A model generated the notes under the pieces. It saw only the letters and a program-made list of their open reading frames with translations, did not search any database and was not told where the DNA came from. Of a DNA stretch of 64,000 nt, positions 1-9,295 are shown one piece after another. Both the position numbers and the translations under genes were made by a program. Origin of the DNA: SLRI01 sp942491185. Lineage in GTDB: Bacteria; Pseudomonadota; Alphaproteobacteria; Geminicoccales; Geminicoccaceae. The stretch is taken from NCBI GenBank assembly GCA_942491185.1, contig CALOAB010000016.1:62001-126000 (forward strand), in the 5' to 3' direction. The stretch's first letter is position 1; every line of letters starts with the position of its first letter.

Positions 1-144
1 GAGATGCAGGACGTCGCCGCCGGCGGCCGCTCGCGCATTGGCGGCGGCCAGCACCTGCATGACCAGGAAGGGCTGGATCTCACTACGTCTGGACGTTCTG
101 CAGCGTCCCGTCTCGCCCGCGCTCACGCGCTGCGCCTCGAGCAT
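1..144 (-). CDS. PLP-dependent aminotransferase, class I/II, N-terminal fragment (cut by window edge)
   Basis: Only the first 48 codons lie in the window. The frame opens with ATG at 144, directly behind an in-frame stop, with a GAGG Shine-Dalgarno-like stretch a few bases upstream. Around residues 20-35 it carries the segment RRSEIQPFLVMQVLAAAN and then GGDVLHL. This matches the N terminus of fold-type I aminotransferases related to aspartate aminotransferase, which usually open with a basic 'R(S)xIxPFxVMxVL' stretch before the 'HLExGQP' motif. The catalytic domain is outside the window, so substrate specificity cannot be judged. It is divergent from aroQ, with a shared 272-base promoter region (145-416) in which nothing else is seen. 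Confidence 0.75.
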   Translation of the reverse strand, partial: MLEAQRVSAGETGRCRTSRRSEIQPFLVMQVLAAANARAAAGGDVLHL

Positions 145-416
145 TCATCACCTCGGTACATTCGACCATCGGCACGCCTGGAGCGTGGCCTGCCTTGCTC
201 ACCGCACATTGCCGAAAACGGCCGCGCGCCGCCACCCGGCATCCGCTCACGGGCGGCCAAGACATCGTGATAGCGCCGGCAGTGCCGTGCATTTTGCCCA
301 ACAGCTGTGGCCGTGGCGCCGATTGCACGCGGAACCGAGCGTGATATAAGCGCCCCACACTCGCTTGCCGAGCCGCCTGCCGGCGACCTCGTGGGCGCTT
401 TTCGTCGGATCAATTC

Positions 417-869
417 ATGTCGCCCGCCGTGCTGGTGATCAACGGCCCCAACCTCAACCTGCTCGGTCTGCGCGAGCCTGCCGTCTACGGCCGGGAGACG
501 CTGGGCGATCTCGAGGCCGTGTGCCGTGCCACGGGTGCCAAGCTCGGGCTCGAGGTGTCGTGCCGGCAGAGCAACCACGAGGGGCAGATCATCGATTGGA
601 TCCACGAGGCGCGCGAGACGACAGCGGCGCTGCTGATCAATGCCGGCGCCTATTCGCACACCTCGCAGGCCATCCCGGACGCCCTTCGCGCCTATCCCGG
701 GATGATCGTCGAGCTGCATCTCTCCAACATCTACGCTCGTGAGTCGTTTCGCCACCATTCGCACATCTCGGCCGTTGCCACGGCGGTGATCTGCGGCCTC
801 GGGATCGGCGGTTATCGCCTGGCCCTGGGTGCGGTGGCCGAGCGGCTCACCAGCGAAGGCAACGTTTGA
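417..869 (+). CDS. aroQ: 3-dehydroquinate dehydratase, type II
   Basis: This cytoplasmic enzyme dehydrates 3-dehydroquinate to 3-dehydroshikimate in the shikimate pathway. At 150 residues it has the usual type II length. The family's catalytic features are visible: NGPNLNLLGLREP near residues 10-21 followed by the catalytic Tyr24, Arg19 on the flexible lid, Asn75 in LLINAGAYSHTS, His81, His101 in ELHLSN, and Arg112 in the RESFRHHS segment. The stop is only five bases before the accB start, so aroQ, accB and accC are probably one transcript. This arrangement is frequent in alphaproteobacteria. Confidence 0.96.
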   Translation: MSPAVLVINGPNLNLLGLREPAVYGRETLGDLEAVCRATGAKLGLEVSCRQSNHEGQIIDWIHEARETTAALLINAGAYSHTSQAIPDALRAYPGMIVELHLSNIYARESFRHHSHISAVATAVICGLGIGGYRLALGAVAERLTSEGNV

Positions 870-873
870 ACCC

Positions 874-1332
874 ATGGCCAAGCTCAACATCGACACCGAC
901 TACGTGGCAAAGCTCGCCGAGCTGTTGCAGCGGACCGGGCTCACCGAGATCGAGATCAGCGAGGGCGATGCCCGGGTGAGGGTGGCCAAGAAGCCCGCAC
1001 GCGTGATCGAAGCCCAGGTGGTGCCACGCCCGGCGGCAGCGTCCTCCGCCGCGGCGGCAAGCGAGGCCGCGCCCGCGGTTGCGGTCGATGTGCCCCATCC
1101 AGGCACCGTCAACTCGCCGATGGTCGGCACGGTCTACCTCTATCCCGAGCCGGGCGCCGATCCGTTCGTCAGCCCTGGTCAGACGGTGAGCGAAGGGCAG
1201 ACACTTCTGATCATCGAGGCGATGAAGGTGATGAACCAGATCCGGGCACCGCGGAGCGGCCGCGTCGGCCGTGTCTTCGTCGAGAATGCGACCCCGGTCG
1301 AGTTCGGCGAGCCGCTGCTCGTCATCGAATAG
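874..1332 (+). CDS. accB: Biotin carboxyl carrier protein of acetyl-CoA carboxylase
   Basis: The small carrier subunit of acetyl-CoA carboxylase moves carboxybiotin from AccC to the carboxyltransferase in fatty acid synthesis. The product is 152 residues. An N-terminal helix region (MAKLNIDTDYVAKLAELL) is followed by an Ala/Pro-rich linker at about residues 45-75 and a C-terminal biotinyl domain with the EAMKVMNQI motif; Lys118 is the biotin site. ATG at 874 was chosen because it lies just after the aroQ stop and gives the family N terminus. The frame also runs back to 829 inside aroQ, but those codons do not look like AccB. Confidence 0.96.
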   Translation: MAKLNIDTDYVAKLAELLQRTGLTEIEISEGDARVRVAKKPARVIEAQVVPRPAAASSAAAASEAAPAVAVDVPHPGTVNSPMVGTVYLYPEPGADPFVSPGQTVSEGQTLLIIEAMKVMNQIRAPRSGRVGRVFVENATPVEFGEPLLVIE

Positions 1333-1346
1333 GCCGGCAGCGCGCC

Positions 1347-2711
1347 ATGGCCGATCCCCAGCCCATCAAGAAGCTGCTCATCGCCAATCGTGGCGAAATC
1401 GCGCTCCGTATCCTGCGCGCCGCGCGGGAGGTCGGCATCAGCTCGGTGGCCGTGCATTCGACCGCCGACGCCAATGCGATGCATGTCAGGCTCGCCGACG
1501 AGAGCGTCTGCATCGGCCCGCCGAGCGCCGCAGAGTCCTACCTCAACGCCGCCGCCATCCTGAGCGCTGCCGAGATCACCGGTGCCGAGGCCATTCACCC
1601 GGGCTACGGCTTCCTCGCCGAGAATGCGGACTTCGCCCAGATGGTCGTCGAGCACGGCTTCATCTTCGTCGGCCCCGACCCGCAGCACATCCGGATGATG
1701 GGCGACAAGGTGACGGCGAAGCAGGCCGTGGCCGAGGCTGGCATCCCCACCGTGCCTGGCAGCGATGGTGCCGTGACCGACGACGCGACGGCGATCGCGG
1801 TGGCCAGGAGAATCGGCTACCCGGTCCTGATCAAGGCGGCGGCCGGTGGCGGCGGGCGTGGCATGAGCGTGGTGCGTAGCGAGGGCGAGCTCGCCGCCGC
1901 ACTGCGCAACACCCGCAACGAGGCCCGCGCCGGCTTCGGCGACGAGCGGGTCTACCTGGAGAAGTTCCTCGACCATCCGCGGCACATCGAGCTGCAGGTG
2001 ATGGCCGACCGTCATGGCAACGTCGTGCATCTGGGCGAGCGTGATTGCTCGCTGCAGCGCCGGCACCAGAAGATCGTCGAGGAGAGCCCATCGCCGGTGA
2101 TCAGCGATGTCGAGCGCCAGACGATCGGGCGGACCGTGGTCGAGGCGCTGGAGAAGCTCGGCTATCTGGGTGCTGGCACCATCGAGTTCCTCTACCAGGA
2201 CGGCCAATTCTACTTCATCGAGATGAACACGCGCATCCAGGTCGAGCACCCCGTGACCGAGATGGTGACCGGCATCGACCTCGTCCGCGAGCAGCTCAGC
2301 GTCGCCATGGGCAATCCGCTGAGCGTGACGCAAGACGACATCCGCATCGAGGGTCACGCCATCGAGTGCCGGATCAACGCCGAGGACCCGAAGACGCTGG
2401 TCCCGCACCCCGGTAAGATCACCGCCTACCATCCGCCGGGCGGCCCCGGCGTCAGGGTCGATTCGGCGATCTACAGCGGCTACACCGTGCCGCCCTACTA
2501 CGACAGCCTGATCGCCAAGCTGATCGTCCACGACCAGAACCGCGAGCGCTGCCTCGCCCGGCTCGAGCGCAGCCTCGACGAGTTCGTGATCGACGGCATT
2601 CCATCCTCGATCCCGCTCTTGCGAACGATCCTGGCCGATCCGGACTTCCGTGCCAGTCGGTTCGACACCAACTGGCTCGAGCGTTTCCTCGCTGCACCAG
2701 CGGGCAGCTGA
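1347..2711 (+). CDS. accC: Biotin carboxylase subunit of acetyl-CoA carboxylase
   Basis: An ATP-grasp enzyme that carboxylates the biotin of AccB using bicarbonate and ATP. At 454 residues it is close to the usual 450. Visible features are the N-terminal KKLLIANRGEIALRI, the glycine-rich ATP loop GGGGRGM near residues 161-172, RDCSLQRRHQKIVEESPSP in the active site, and the MNTRIQVEHPVTE motif near residues 293-305 that carries metal- and biotin-site residues. It starts 14 bases after accB, in the standard accBC order. Confidence 0.97.
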   Translation: MADPQPIKKLLIANRGEIALRILRAAREVGISSVAVHSTADANAMHVRLADESVCIGPPSAAESYLNAAAILSAAEITGAEAIHPGYGFLAENADFAQMVVEHGFIFVGPDPQHIRMMGDKVTAKQAVAEAGIPTVPGSDGAVTDDATAIAVARRIGYPVLIKAAAGGGGRGMSVVRSEGELAAALRNTRNEARAGFGDERVYLEKFLDHPRHIELQVMADRHGNVVHLGERDCSLQRRHQKIVEESPSPVISDVERQTIGRTVVEALEKLGYLGAGTIEFLYQDGQFYFIEMNTRIQVEHPVTEMVTGIDLVREQLSVAMGNPLSVTQDDIRIEGHAIECRINAEDPKTLVPHPGKITAYHPPGGPGVRVDSAIYSGYTVPPYYDSLIAKLIVHDQNRERCLARLERSLDEFVIDGIPSSIPLLRTILADPDFRASRFDTNWLERFLAAPAGS

Positions 2712-2791
2712 GCCACAGCTGCAGCAGGCACTGAGCCCGGCACCGCTTCGAGGCTCTTGACGGGTCTGCCCGGTATTGCCCCAATAGCATC

Positions 2792-3433
2792 ATGCAGCTG
2801 TTGACGCCTGAGCTGGTCTTGAGCGCGTACTCCATCGGCCTGTTTCCGATGGCGAACGATCGCGACGATCCGACCATCCATTGGATCGACCCGCTGCATC
2901 GCGGCGTGCTGCCGCTCGACCAATTTCATGTGCCGCGGCGGCTCAAGAGGACCATCCGCCAGGACCGCTTTCGGCTGACGGTCGACCGGGCTTTTCCCGC
3001 GGTGATCGAAGCCTGCGCCGAGGCCACGGCCGATCGGCCGCGCACCTGGCTCAACGACGATCTCATCCGGCTCTATGTCGAGCTGTTCGAGCGCGGCCAC
3101 GGCCACTCGGTCGAGGCCTGGCTCGACGAGCGGCTGGTGGGCGGGGTCTACGGGCTCGCGATCGGCGGCGCCTTTTTCGGTGAGAGCATGTTCAGCCGGG
3201 TCACCGACGCCAGCAAGGTGGCACTGGTCGAGCTCGCCGCACGACTGAGGCACGGCGGCTTTGCGCTGCTCGACACGCAGTTCGTCAACGATCACCTCAA
3301 GCAGTTCGGCATCGAGGAGATCACCCGCTCGGCCTACAAGGCCAGCCTGCGCGACGCGCTGGCCATGCAAGCAGCACTGCCGACGATGCAAGGCAGCCTT
3401 GCGCTCGCCATGATCGAGGGCATTGCCGACTGA
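2792..3433 (+). CDS. aat: Leucyl/phenylalanyl-tRNA--protein transferase
   Basis: This enzyme adds Leu or Phe from aminoacyl-tRNA to N-terminal Arg or Lys of proteins, marking them for ClpAP under the bacterial N-degron rule. The product of 213 residues has the family landmarks: YSIGLFPMA near residues 13-21, WIDPLHRGVLPL, the central GGAFFGESMFS segment near residue 125, and HGGFALLDTQFVNDHLKQFG. It lies 80 bases after accC on the same strand, a neighbourhood often seen in alphaproteobacteria. Confidence 0.95.
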   Translation: MQLLTPELVLSAYSIGLFPMANDRDDPTIHWIDPLHRGVLPLDQFHVPRRLKRTIRQDRFRLTVDRAFPAVIEACAEATADRPRTWLNDDLIRLYVELFERGHGHSVEAWLDERLVGGVYGLAIGGAFFGESMFSRVTDASKVALVELAARLRHGGFALLDTQFVNDHLKQFGIEEITRSAYKASLRDALAMQAALPTMQGSLALAMIEGIAD

Positions 3434-3683
3434 CCTGCCGGGGAGGCTGGTCCGGCGCGCAGCATGGCGTCCCCGGCCGGAACCGGTCCCGAAGGCGCTG
3501 CCCTGATGAAGTTCTCTCCATGTCCCCTGGCGTGAGGCCCAAATGCCTTTACGTACCGTCCCGGCCGCGCTTCACGTCGTTGCCGGATGATCCACTGTTG
3601 TCCATGACCGGGGGCAGCATCGCCGTGACATGACGAGCTTGGAGCCCGCTCTGGCGCACGAGCCGACTATCTGGGAGACCGCG

Positions 3684-6449
3684 ATGACGCCTGGATCCGA
3701 TGTCGCAAAGGTCGACGCGACGCTCGCTTTGCTGATGCGCGCCTTCGCGGACGTCCTCACCGACCTGGGTGAGCACGACATCGTCGAGGCCTTGCCATGG
3801 GGCGCGCTCTGGCGCGACCGGCCCGAGGCCCTGAGCGCCTGGCCCGCGGACCGCAGCGAGCGCCTGCTGCAAGCCTGGTCGATCGCCTTTCAGCTGCTCC
3901 ATCAGGCAGAGGAGCACGCGATCGCCCAGGCCAGGCGCGGCCTCGAGGTCGAGGGCCGGCTGGTGAAGGACGCCGGCTCCTGGGATCAGCGCTTCAGCCG
4001 CCTGGCCGCTGCCGGCTGGCAGGCCCCGGAGATCGCCGCAACACTTCGCGATATCAAGGTGGAGCCCGTTCTCACCGCGCACCCGACGGAGGCGAAGCGG
4101 CAGTCGGTGCTGCGCCACCATCGAGCGCTGTACCGCCTCCTGGTCGAGCTCGAGAACACGATGTGGACGCCGTCGGAGCGCGCCGTGCTCGAGGGCGAGG
4201 TCCGCGCCATGATCGAGCTGCTCTGGCGCACCGGCGAGGTCTACCTGGAGAAGCCGGCAATCGCCGACGAGCGTGCCAACGTCATGCACTATCTGGCCCA
4301 GGTTTTTCCCGACGTCCTGCCATGGGTGGATCAGCGGCTCGCAGCGGCCTGGGCCCGGGCGGGCTTCGACCCGGCACTGCTCGCAGGCCCGGATGCGCAA
4401 CCGAGGCTCGTCTTCGGCGACTGGGTCGGTGGCGATCGCGACGGCCACCCGTTCGTCACCGCCGAGACCACGCGGGAGACGCTTGCCGCCTTTCGCACCG
4501 CCGCGCTGGCCCTGGTGCGCGAACGCCTGGCCGACCTTGCCGCGAAGCTCAGCCTGTCGAGCCTGCGCGAGCAGATCCCGGCAAGCCTGGAGCGTTGGAT
4601 CGAGAGCCGCGCCAAAGCGCTGGGCGAGCCCGGCCGGGCTGCGGTCGAGCGCAACCCCGACGAGCCGTTTCGCCAGGCCGTAAACCTGATGACCGCGGCT
4701 CTGCCGGCCGGGCACGAGCCGGCGGCGATCGAGAGCTATGGGAGGTCCACGGCACTGCGTGCCGATCTCCTGCGGTTGCGCGAGGCGCTGGTCGAGGTCG
4801 GTGCCGCGCGGCTGGCGGCCAGCGACGTCGACCCGGTCCTGCGCCTCGTCGACAGCTTCGGCTTTCACCTCGCCGTCCTCGACGTGCGCCAGAACAGTGC
4901 CTTTCATGACCGAGCACTGGGCCAGCTCCTCGAAGCTTCCGGCGAGCCCGAGGCCGAGAGCTTCGCCGACTGGCCCGAGGCGCGGCGGGCGGCGCTGCTC
5001 GCCCGCGAGGTCGCAACCCCCCGCCCGTTCGCGCACCCCAACGACGAGGTCGGCAGCGAGGCACGCGCGGTGCTCGACGTGTACCGTGTTCTGGCGGAGC
5101 ACCTCGAACGGCATGGCAGCGACGGGCTGGGTGCCCTCATCGTCAGCATGACCCGCTCGGCAGCCGACCTCCTGGCCGTGCTGGTCCTGGCGCGTGATGC
5201 CGGGCTGCTGCGGCACGAGGCGGATGGCGCCTGGTGCCCGTTGCCGGTCGTCCCGTTGTTCGAGACGATCGATGATCTGGAGGCTGCTCCCGGCATCCTC
5301 GACGCCTTCCTGGCGCAGCCGCTGGTGAGCCGCTCGCTCGAGCGCCAGGCCGCGGCAGCGGGTCTCGATGAGCCGGTCCAGCAGGTGATGATCGGCTACA
5401 GCGACAGCGGCAAGGATGGCGGCTTTGCCGCGAGCTTCTGGAGCCTCTACCGGGCGCAGCAGGCGCTGGCCGAGGTCGGTCGGGGCCATGGCATCCGCGT
5501 TCGCTTCTTCCACGGCCGGGGTGGCACGATCGGCCGCGGTTCCGGGCCGACCCACCGCTTCCTCGCGGCCCTGCCGCCCGGCACGTTGCGCGGCGATCTG
5601 CGCCTCACCGAGCAGGGCGAGATGATCTCGCAGAAATACGCGAACCGCATCACCGCCGCCCACCATCTCGAGCTGCTGCTCACCGGCGCGCTCGGCACGA
5701 CGCTGCGCGACCGGCAGGGCGCGGACGAGCCCCAAGAGCTCCTGCAGGCGATGGACAAGGTCGCCCGGTGGAGCCGCGACGCCTATCGCGCACTGGTCAC
5801 GGCCGACGGCTTTCTCACCTTCTTCGGCACGGCAACGCCCATCGATGCGCTCGAGCAGAGCCGCATCGGCTCCAGGCCGGCGCGCCGCACCGGCCAGCGG
5901 ACGCTGGCGGACCTGCGCGCCATTCCCTGGGTCTTCGCCTGGAACCAGGCGCGCTTCGTCTTGCCCGGCTGGTACGGCCTCGGCGCCGGGCTGGCCCGGC
6001 TCGAGCAGGAGGAGCCCGAGCTCTTCGCGGCGCTCGTGCGCGCCAAGACCGAGACGCACCGCTGGGCGCCGGTGCACTACATGATCAGCAATGCGGCAAC
6101 GGCCTGGGCATCCTCGGCACCGGCGATCATGCGCCTCTACGCCGATCTGGTGCCGGATGCAGAGCTGCGCGACCGTCTCCTCGCGATGATCCTCGACGAG
6201 CATGCGCAAACCGGCGCGCGGCTCGAGGCGATCTACGGCGCCCCGCTGGCCGAGGCCCGACCGCAGAGCCAGCGCGTCCTCGAGCGGCGCGCCGAGGCGC
6301 TCCTGCCGTTGCACCAGCACCAGGCAAGCCTGCTGGCTCGCTGGCGTGATGCTCGTGATGCGGAGGATGCAGCGACCGCCGAGGCGCTCCTGCCGGAGCT
6401 GCTCTTGAGCGTCAACGCCATAGCCGCCGGCATCGGCGCCACCGGCTGA
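3684..6449 (+). CDS. ppc: Phosphoenolpyruvate carboxylase
   Basis: It carboxylates phosphoenolpyruvate to oxaloacetate, replenishing the TCA cycle. With the start at 3684 the protein has 921 residues. The catalytic His is about residue 133 in LTAHPTEAKRQ, and GYSDSGKDGG (about 570) and FFHGRGGTIGRG (about 608) are both present. ATG 3684 is preferred because GGGAG stands about seven bases upstream; an in-frame ATG at 3630 would add 18 residues and lacks a clear ribosome site. A very long antisense frame across the gene is a GC-rich codon-bias artefact. Confidence 0.95.
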   Translation: MTPGSDVAKVDATLALLMRAFADVLTDLGEHDIVEALPWGALWRDRPEALSAWPADRSERLLQAWSIAFQLLHQAEEHAIAQARRGLEVEGRLVKDAGSWDQRFSRLAAAGWQAPEIAATLRDIKVEPVLTAHPTEAKRQSVLRHHRALYRLLVELENTMWTPSERAVLEGEVRAMIELLWRTGEVYLEKPAIADERANVMHYLAQVFPDVLPWVDQRLAAAWARAGFDPALLAGPDAQPRLVFGDWVGGDRDGHPFVTAETTRETLAAFRTAALALVRERLADLAAKLSLSSLREQIPASLERWIESRAKALGEPGRAAVERNPDEPFRQAVNLMTAALPAGHEPAAIESYGRSTALRADLLRLREALVEVGAARLAASDVDPVLRLVDSFGFHLAVLDVRQNSAFHDRALGQLLEASGEPEAESFADWPEARRAALLAREVATPRPFAHPNDEVGSEARAVLDVYRVLAEHLERHGSDGLGALIVSMTRSAADLLAVLVLARDAGLLRHEADGAWCPLPVVPLFETIDDLEAAPGILDAFLAQPLVSRSLERQAAAAGLDEPVQQVMIGYSDSGKDGGFAASFWSLYRAQQALAEVGRGHGIRVRFFHGRGGTIGRGSGPTHRFLAALPPGTLRGDLRLTEQGEMISQKYANRITAAHHLELLLTGALGTTLRDRQGADEPQELLQAMDKVARWSRDAYRALVTADGFLTFFGTATPIDALEQSRIGSRPARRTGQRTLADLRAIPWVFAWNQARFVLPGWYGLGAGLARLEQEEPELFAALVRAKTETHRWAPVHYMISNAATAWASSAPAIMRLYADLVPDAELRDRLLAMILDEHAQTGARLEAIYGAPLAEARPQSQRVLERRAEALLPLHQHQASLLARWRDARDAEDAATAEALLPELLLSVNAIAAGIGATG

Positions 6450-6478
6450 GCCCGACTGCGCAAAGCCATCGCCAAAGC

Positions 6479-6553
6479 TGGCATCCCCAACGGGAATCGA
6501 ACCCGTGTCTTCACCTTGAAAGGGTGATGTCCTAACCGCTAGACGATGGGGAC
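6479..6553 (-). tRNA. tRNA-Glu (anticodon TTC)
   Basis: The minus strand folds as a full cloverleaf. The acceptor stem pairs GTCCCCA with TGGGGAT, and a D-arm follows with AGCGGTTAG. The anticodon arm reads CACC-CTTTCAA-GGTG, giving anticodon TTC (Glu). The T arm is ACGGG-TTCGATT-CCCGT, and a genome-encoded CCA end lies at 6481-6479. It sits just downstream of ppc on the opposite strand. Confidence 0.96.
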
Positions 6554-6676
6554 GCGGACGCTCAATCGACGAAGCGAGGGTCTAAAGCCTCGTGGGCCCG
6601 AAATCAACTCTGTGACGCTTACCGGATCTTAAGGTCGAGCGTGGCATGCTGCCGATGCATCGAGCAAGGAGCGAGC

Positions 6677-7234
6677 ATGGCCCAGGCATTGGCGGCAGCC
6701 GCGAGCGGCGCGGCGGATACAGCAGTCGCCAGCTATTTCGAGGTGCATGTCCAGCGTGACGAGCGCTGGATGATCGACTGCACCGCGCATAATGCCGAAG
6801 ATGCGCTGGCCGAGGCGGAGGAGATCGCGCGCAAGGCCGACGTCACGGCGGTCAAGGTGATCAACGAGCGCTACAACGCCGCGACCGACGAGAGCGCGGC
6901 CCGGGTCATCTTCAAGGTCGAGAAACGGCGCCGCTCGCGCCGCAGCGACGGCCCGCGATTGGTGGCACAGGCAAGGGTTGCACGGCCGAACCCGGTCACG
7001 ACGCCTCTCTCAGGGCAGGCCTCGAGCGCCCCGTGGCCAGAGGCCGAAGCAGCAGCGGCAAAACTCGACGCCAACCTGGTGCGCCCCATCCCCCACCCGA
7101 CCGATTCGGCAAGCCTCAGGCACACCAGCCACACCCGCGCCGCAGCCGGCCCCTGGCAGCTCTTCGCCTGGGCCAGCATCGCGCTGGCAGTGGCAGCCAC
7201 CTTCCTCTTCATCATCCTGCTCTTGATCACCTGA
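6677..7234 (+). CDS. Hypothetical protein with C-terminal membrane anchor
   Basis: I do not recognise this gene. The product has 185 residues. ATG 6677 was chosen because a strong AAGGAG stands five bases upstream; the frame is open a little further back without a better start. An N-terminal compact region (residues 10-75, SYFEVHVQRDERWMIDCTA and then an acidic helix) looks folded. A basic stretch KRRRSRRSD follows at about 85, then a Pro/Ala-rich linker. One hydrophobic segment near residues 160-184 is probably a membrane anchor, and the protein ends right after it. The N-terminal part would therefore face the cytoplasm as a tail-anchored protein, which is an inference. About 265 bases after it (7235-7500) show no gene. 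Confidence 0.7.
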   Translation: MAQALAAAASGAADTAVASYFEVHVQRDERWMIDCTAHNAEDALAEAEEIARKADVTAVKVINERYNAATDESAARVIFKVEKRRRSRRSDGPRLVAQARVARPNPVTTPLSGQASSAPWPEAEAAAAKLDANLVRPIPHPTDSASLRHTSHTRAAAGPWQLFAWASIALAVAATFLFIILLLIT

Positions 7235-7499
7235 AACCCATCGTCGGTGGCCTCTCCATGGGCAGCAATAGCCGATCGCAAGGCTCGATCGCGACGCTGA
7301 GCCGGCTCGATGGCTCGATCAGAGCTTGGTGATGAAGGGGGGCTTGAGCGACGCTCGGTTGAGGACACCAGGCGGAGACATCGCGGTGGGCTTCCGGTGT
7401 TTCCGCCGCTGCCACTCGATGATCGCCACTGCTTGCTTCTGGCGTCCAATCCGCATCTGACCCGCTTGTCGCTGCATCGCCGCCTCGACGCTCTCGATC

Positions 7500-8068
7500 C
7501 CAACCCTGCTGCCGTCCGCTACCAGCGTGAGCGGCCAGGCGAGCTCTTGCATCTCGACGTCAAGAAGCTGGCCCGCTTCGACCGCGTCGGACACCGCATC
7601 ACCGGCAACCGCCGCGGCCGAAGCAGCGGCGTGGGCTGGGACGTCGTCCACGTCGCCGTCGACGACGCCTCCAGGCTCGCCTATGTCGAGATCCTTCAGG
7701 ACGAGCGCCGCAACTCGACGACCAGCTTTCTCGTCCGGGCACTCCGCTGGTTTCGGGCCCACGCTATCCGCGTGGAGCGTGTCATGACCGACAACGGCTC
7801 GGGCTATGTCTCGAAACTCTTCGCCAAAGCGTGCCGGCTGCTCAGTCTCCGGCACGTCCGCACCAGGCCCTACTCGCCGAAGATCAACGGAAAAGCCGAA
7901 CGCTTCATTCAGACGCTGCTGCGCAAGTGGGCCAATGCGCTGCCCTACCGCAACGCCGACCGACGCGCTGCCCAGCTGCCGCGCTGGCTCGAGTTCTACA
8001 ACGAGGAGCGACCGCATGCTGGCCTCAACGGCCGCATTCCGGCTACAATTCTTCAACCAGCCATCTGA
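7500..8068 (+). pseudogene. IS481-family transposase, 5'-truncated
   Basis: From about 7500 the frame reads as the DDE integrase core of an IS481-type transposase. RYQRERPGELLHLDVKKLAR carries the first Asp, VMTDNGSGY the second, and NGKAERFIQTLLRKW the Glu. LEFYNEERPHAGLNGR follows at the end. The N-terminal helix-turn-helix half expected upstream is absent: codons between 7310 and 7500 stay open but do not resemble the family. I see no terminal inverted repeats, so this is a remnant. It is the first of a run of broken IS elements reaching 13.3 kb. Confidence 0.8.
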
Positions 8069-8529
8069 ACAACCCGCTCGGAAATCACAGCTGGCCGGAT
8101 GTTGACGGCGACCAGCCGGCCAGAAAGGCGCTCGAGTTTGGCCCGGTCGACTGCGTCCAGCTGGAGCTGACTGGGCTACGCCGAGCAGCAGGCAAGCTAC
8201 GTCCCTACATCGGGACTGACCGCAGGTCACAACGCGCTTTCGCCCAGCTGGTTGAGCGAAATAGCACCGCATTCGCCCTGTGCGAAGCGCCGCTTGCCTT
8301 TGCTCGAAGAACGGCTAGGCCGCCTGGATGAACTGGACGGTCAAGCGCGCCAGCGCAGCGCGCTGCCATGGCGACGATATCGCCCGCCGCCTGAAGGCCC
8401 TGAGAAGTTTCTCATGCTGCGAACGCATCTGCCGATGCTGGACAACGCAGAACGAACCGTTGGCAACGACCACCCAGCAACTGCTAGACCTGAAGGGCTT
8501 GGGTCATAGCCGAACCTGATTATCCATTC
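8069..8529. other. Unassigned stretch between IS481 and IS1595 remnants
   Basis: About 460 bases with no gene I can support. Short open frames on the plus strand (for example one with LLEERLGRLDELDGQARQ near 8290-8350) resemble transposase helices, but I could not match them to an IS family. A small hairpin, GTCCC tacatc GGGAC, lies near 8202-8217. Confidence 0.4.
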
Positions 8530-8722
8530 CTCTCATCCGGCGATAAGGCCACGGTACGGCTGTGCCCCGACCTGAAACGCAGCCCCCGTTAGCCCTTCGG
8601 TCATGGTATCGAGCTGGTAGCGACGGTTGAAGCGCCGGGCGAAGCTTGCGAGATAGAGCTGTGCGTGTTGATAGGCGTCGACGAGCGCCGTCGTGGTGTT
8701 GCCGAGCGTGGTGTTGACCCAG

Positions 8723-8783
8723 CCGCGCCTGGTAACGAACGACTCCGATCGCGAAGCGAGCGTTGGCAGGAGCCGTCGCACGG
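8723..8783 (-). repeat. 61-nt two-hairpin insert, copy 1 (in IS1595)
   Basis: It sits between codons for PSF and WVNTTLGN of the IS1595 transposase, replacing one Lys codon with exactly 21 codons and no stop, so the frame is kept. Minus-strand order: hairpin 1 (GCG a C GGC tcct GCC aa CGC), then the spacer CTTCGCGATCGGAGTCG, then a weak second hairpin. Length and spacer agree with the copies at 10330 and 11401. Confidence 0.65.
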
Positions 8784-9138
8784 TGAATGACGGCCATTGT
8801 GCCGCGTTCTTGCCGCTGCCGCTGAGCACAGCGGCAAGTGATCGCAACGGGCGGCTTCGACGCTCCGCCAGCTCGACAAACCGTCGCTAACGGCGTTGGT
8901 GTCGGCGGCGAAGCTCGGCTGAGCCAGCTTGGTGGTCTTGGCTTTGCGGAACACCTTGACGACTTGCAGCTTCAAACGCCTCGGCTTGCGATCGAGGCTC
9001 GTCTCGACGGCTGCTACGATAGGCGCCTTGCCGGCAGCACCGCGTCTCCGGTTTCCGCCTGAGCGAACGCCGCCAAGATAGGCGTCGTCCATCTCAACCC
9101 GGCCGCACATCTTCGGCTTGCCGGCGTCGCGTTCCGTC

Positions 9139-9199
9139 ATGAACGGCCCAGAGGCCTTTCATCCGACCTCCGAGGACGATACGGTCAACAGACCGCGGA
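9139..9199 (-). repeat. 61-nt two-hairpin insert, copy 2 (in IS1595)
   Basis: It lies just before the TERDAGKP codons of the IS1595 transposase. Minus strand: hairpin 1 CGGT ctgttg ACCG, a spacer ending GGAGGTCGGATG, hairpin 2 AAGGCC tctg GGCC. It aligns without a gap over all 61 bases with the copy at 10805-10865 in an unrelated IS256 gene; I count about two thirds identical positions by eye. Confidence 0.8.
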
Positions 9200-9231
9200 C
9201 GCGTCGGCATCAGCTGCTGCTTCGAAAGCCA

Positions 9232-9295
9232 CCTTCCGTCAGCAGGCGGATTGTCCGCCTGCCAAGCAAGCGCCGTTAGGTAGACGAGGCAGGAC
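9232..9295 (-). repeat. Probable diverged copy of the two-hairpin insert (in IS1595)
   Basis: About 64 bases separate the RQPA and WLSKQQ codons of the transposase, which are adjacent in intact relatives. Minus strand: GGC ggtcct GCC, a longer spacer, then a perfect 9-bp hairpin GCAGGCGGA caa TCCGCCTGC followed by TGACGGA. That 3' end is shared with other copies; the spacer is not. Family membership is therefore tentative. Confidence 0.4.

Noticed and set aside
3549..6320. Very long open frame antisense to ppc, and similar ones antisense to ilvB, ilvC, atpD and aroQ/accC
   Set aside because: They mirror the codon pattern of the true genes in a 70% GC genome, show no family motifs, and the sense genes are certain.
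7310..7500. N-terminal part of the IS481 transposase
   Set aside because: The frame is open but has no helix-turn-helix or other similarity to the family.
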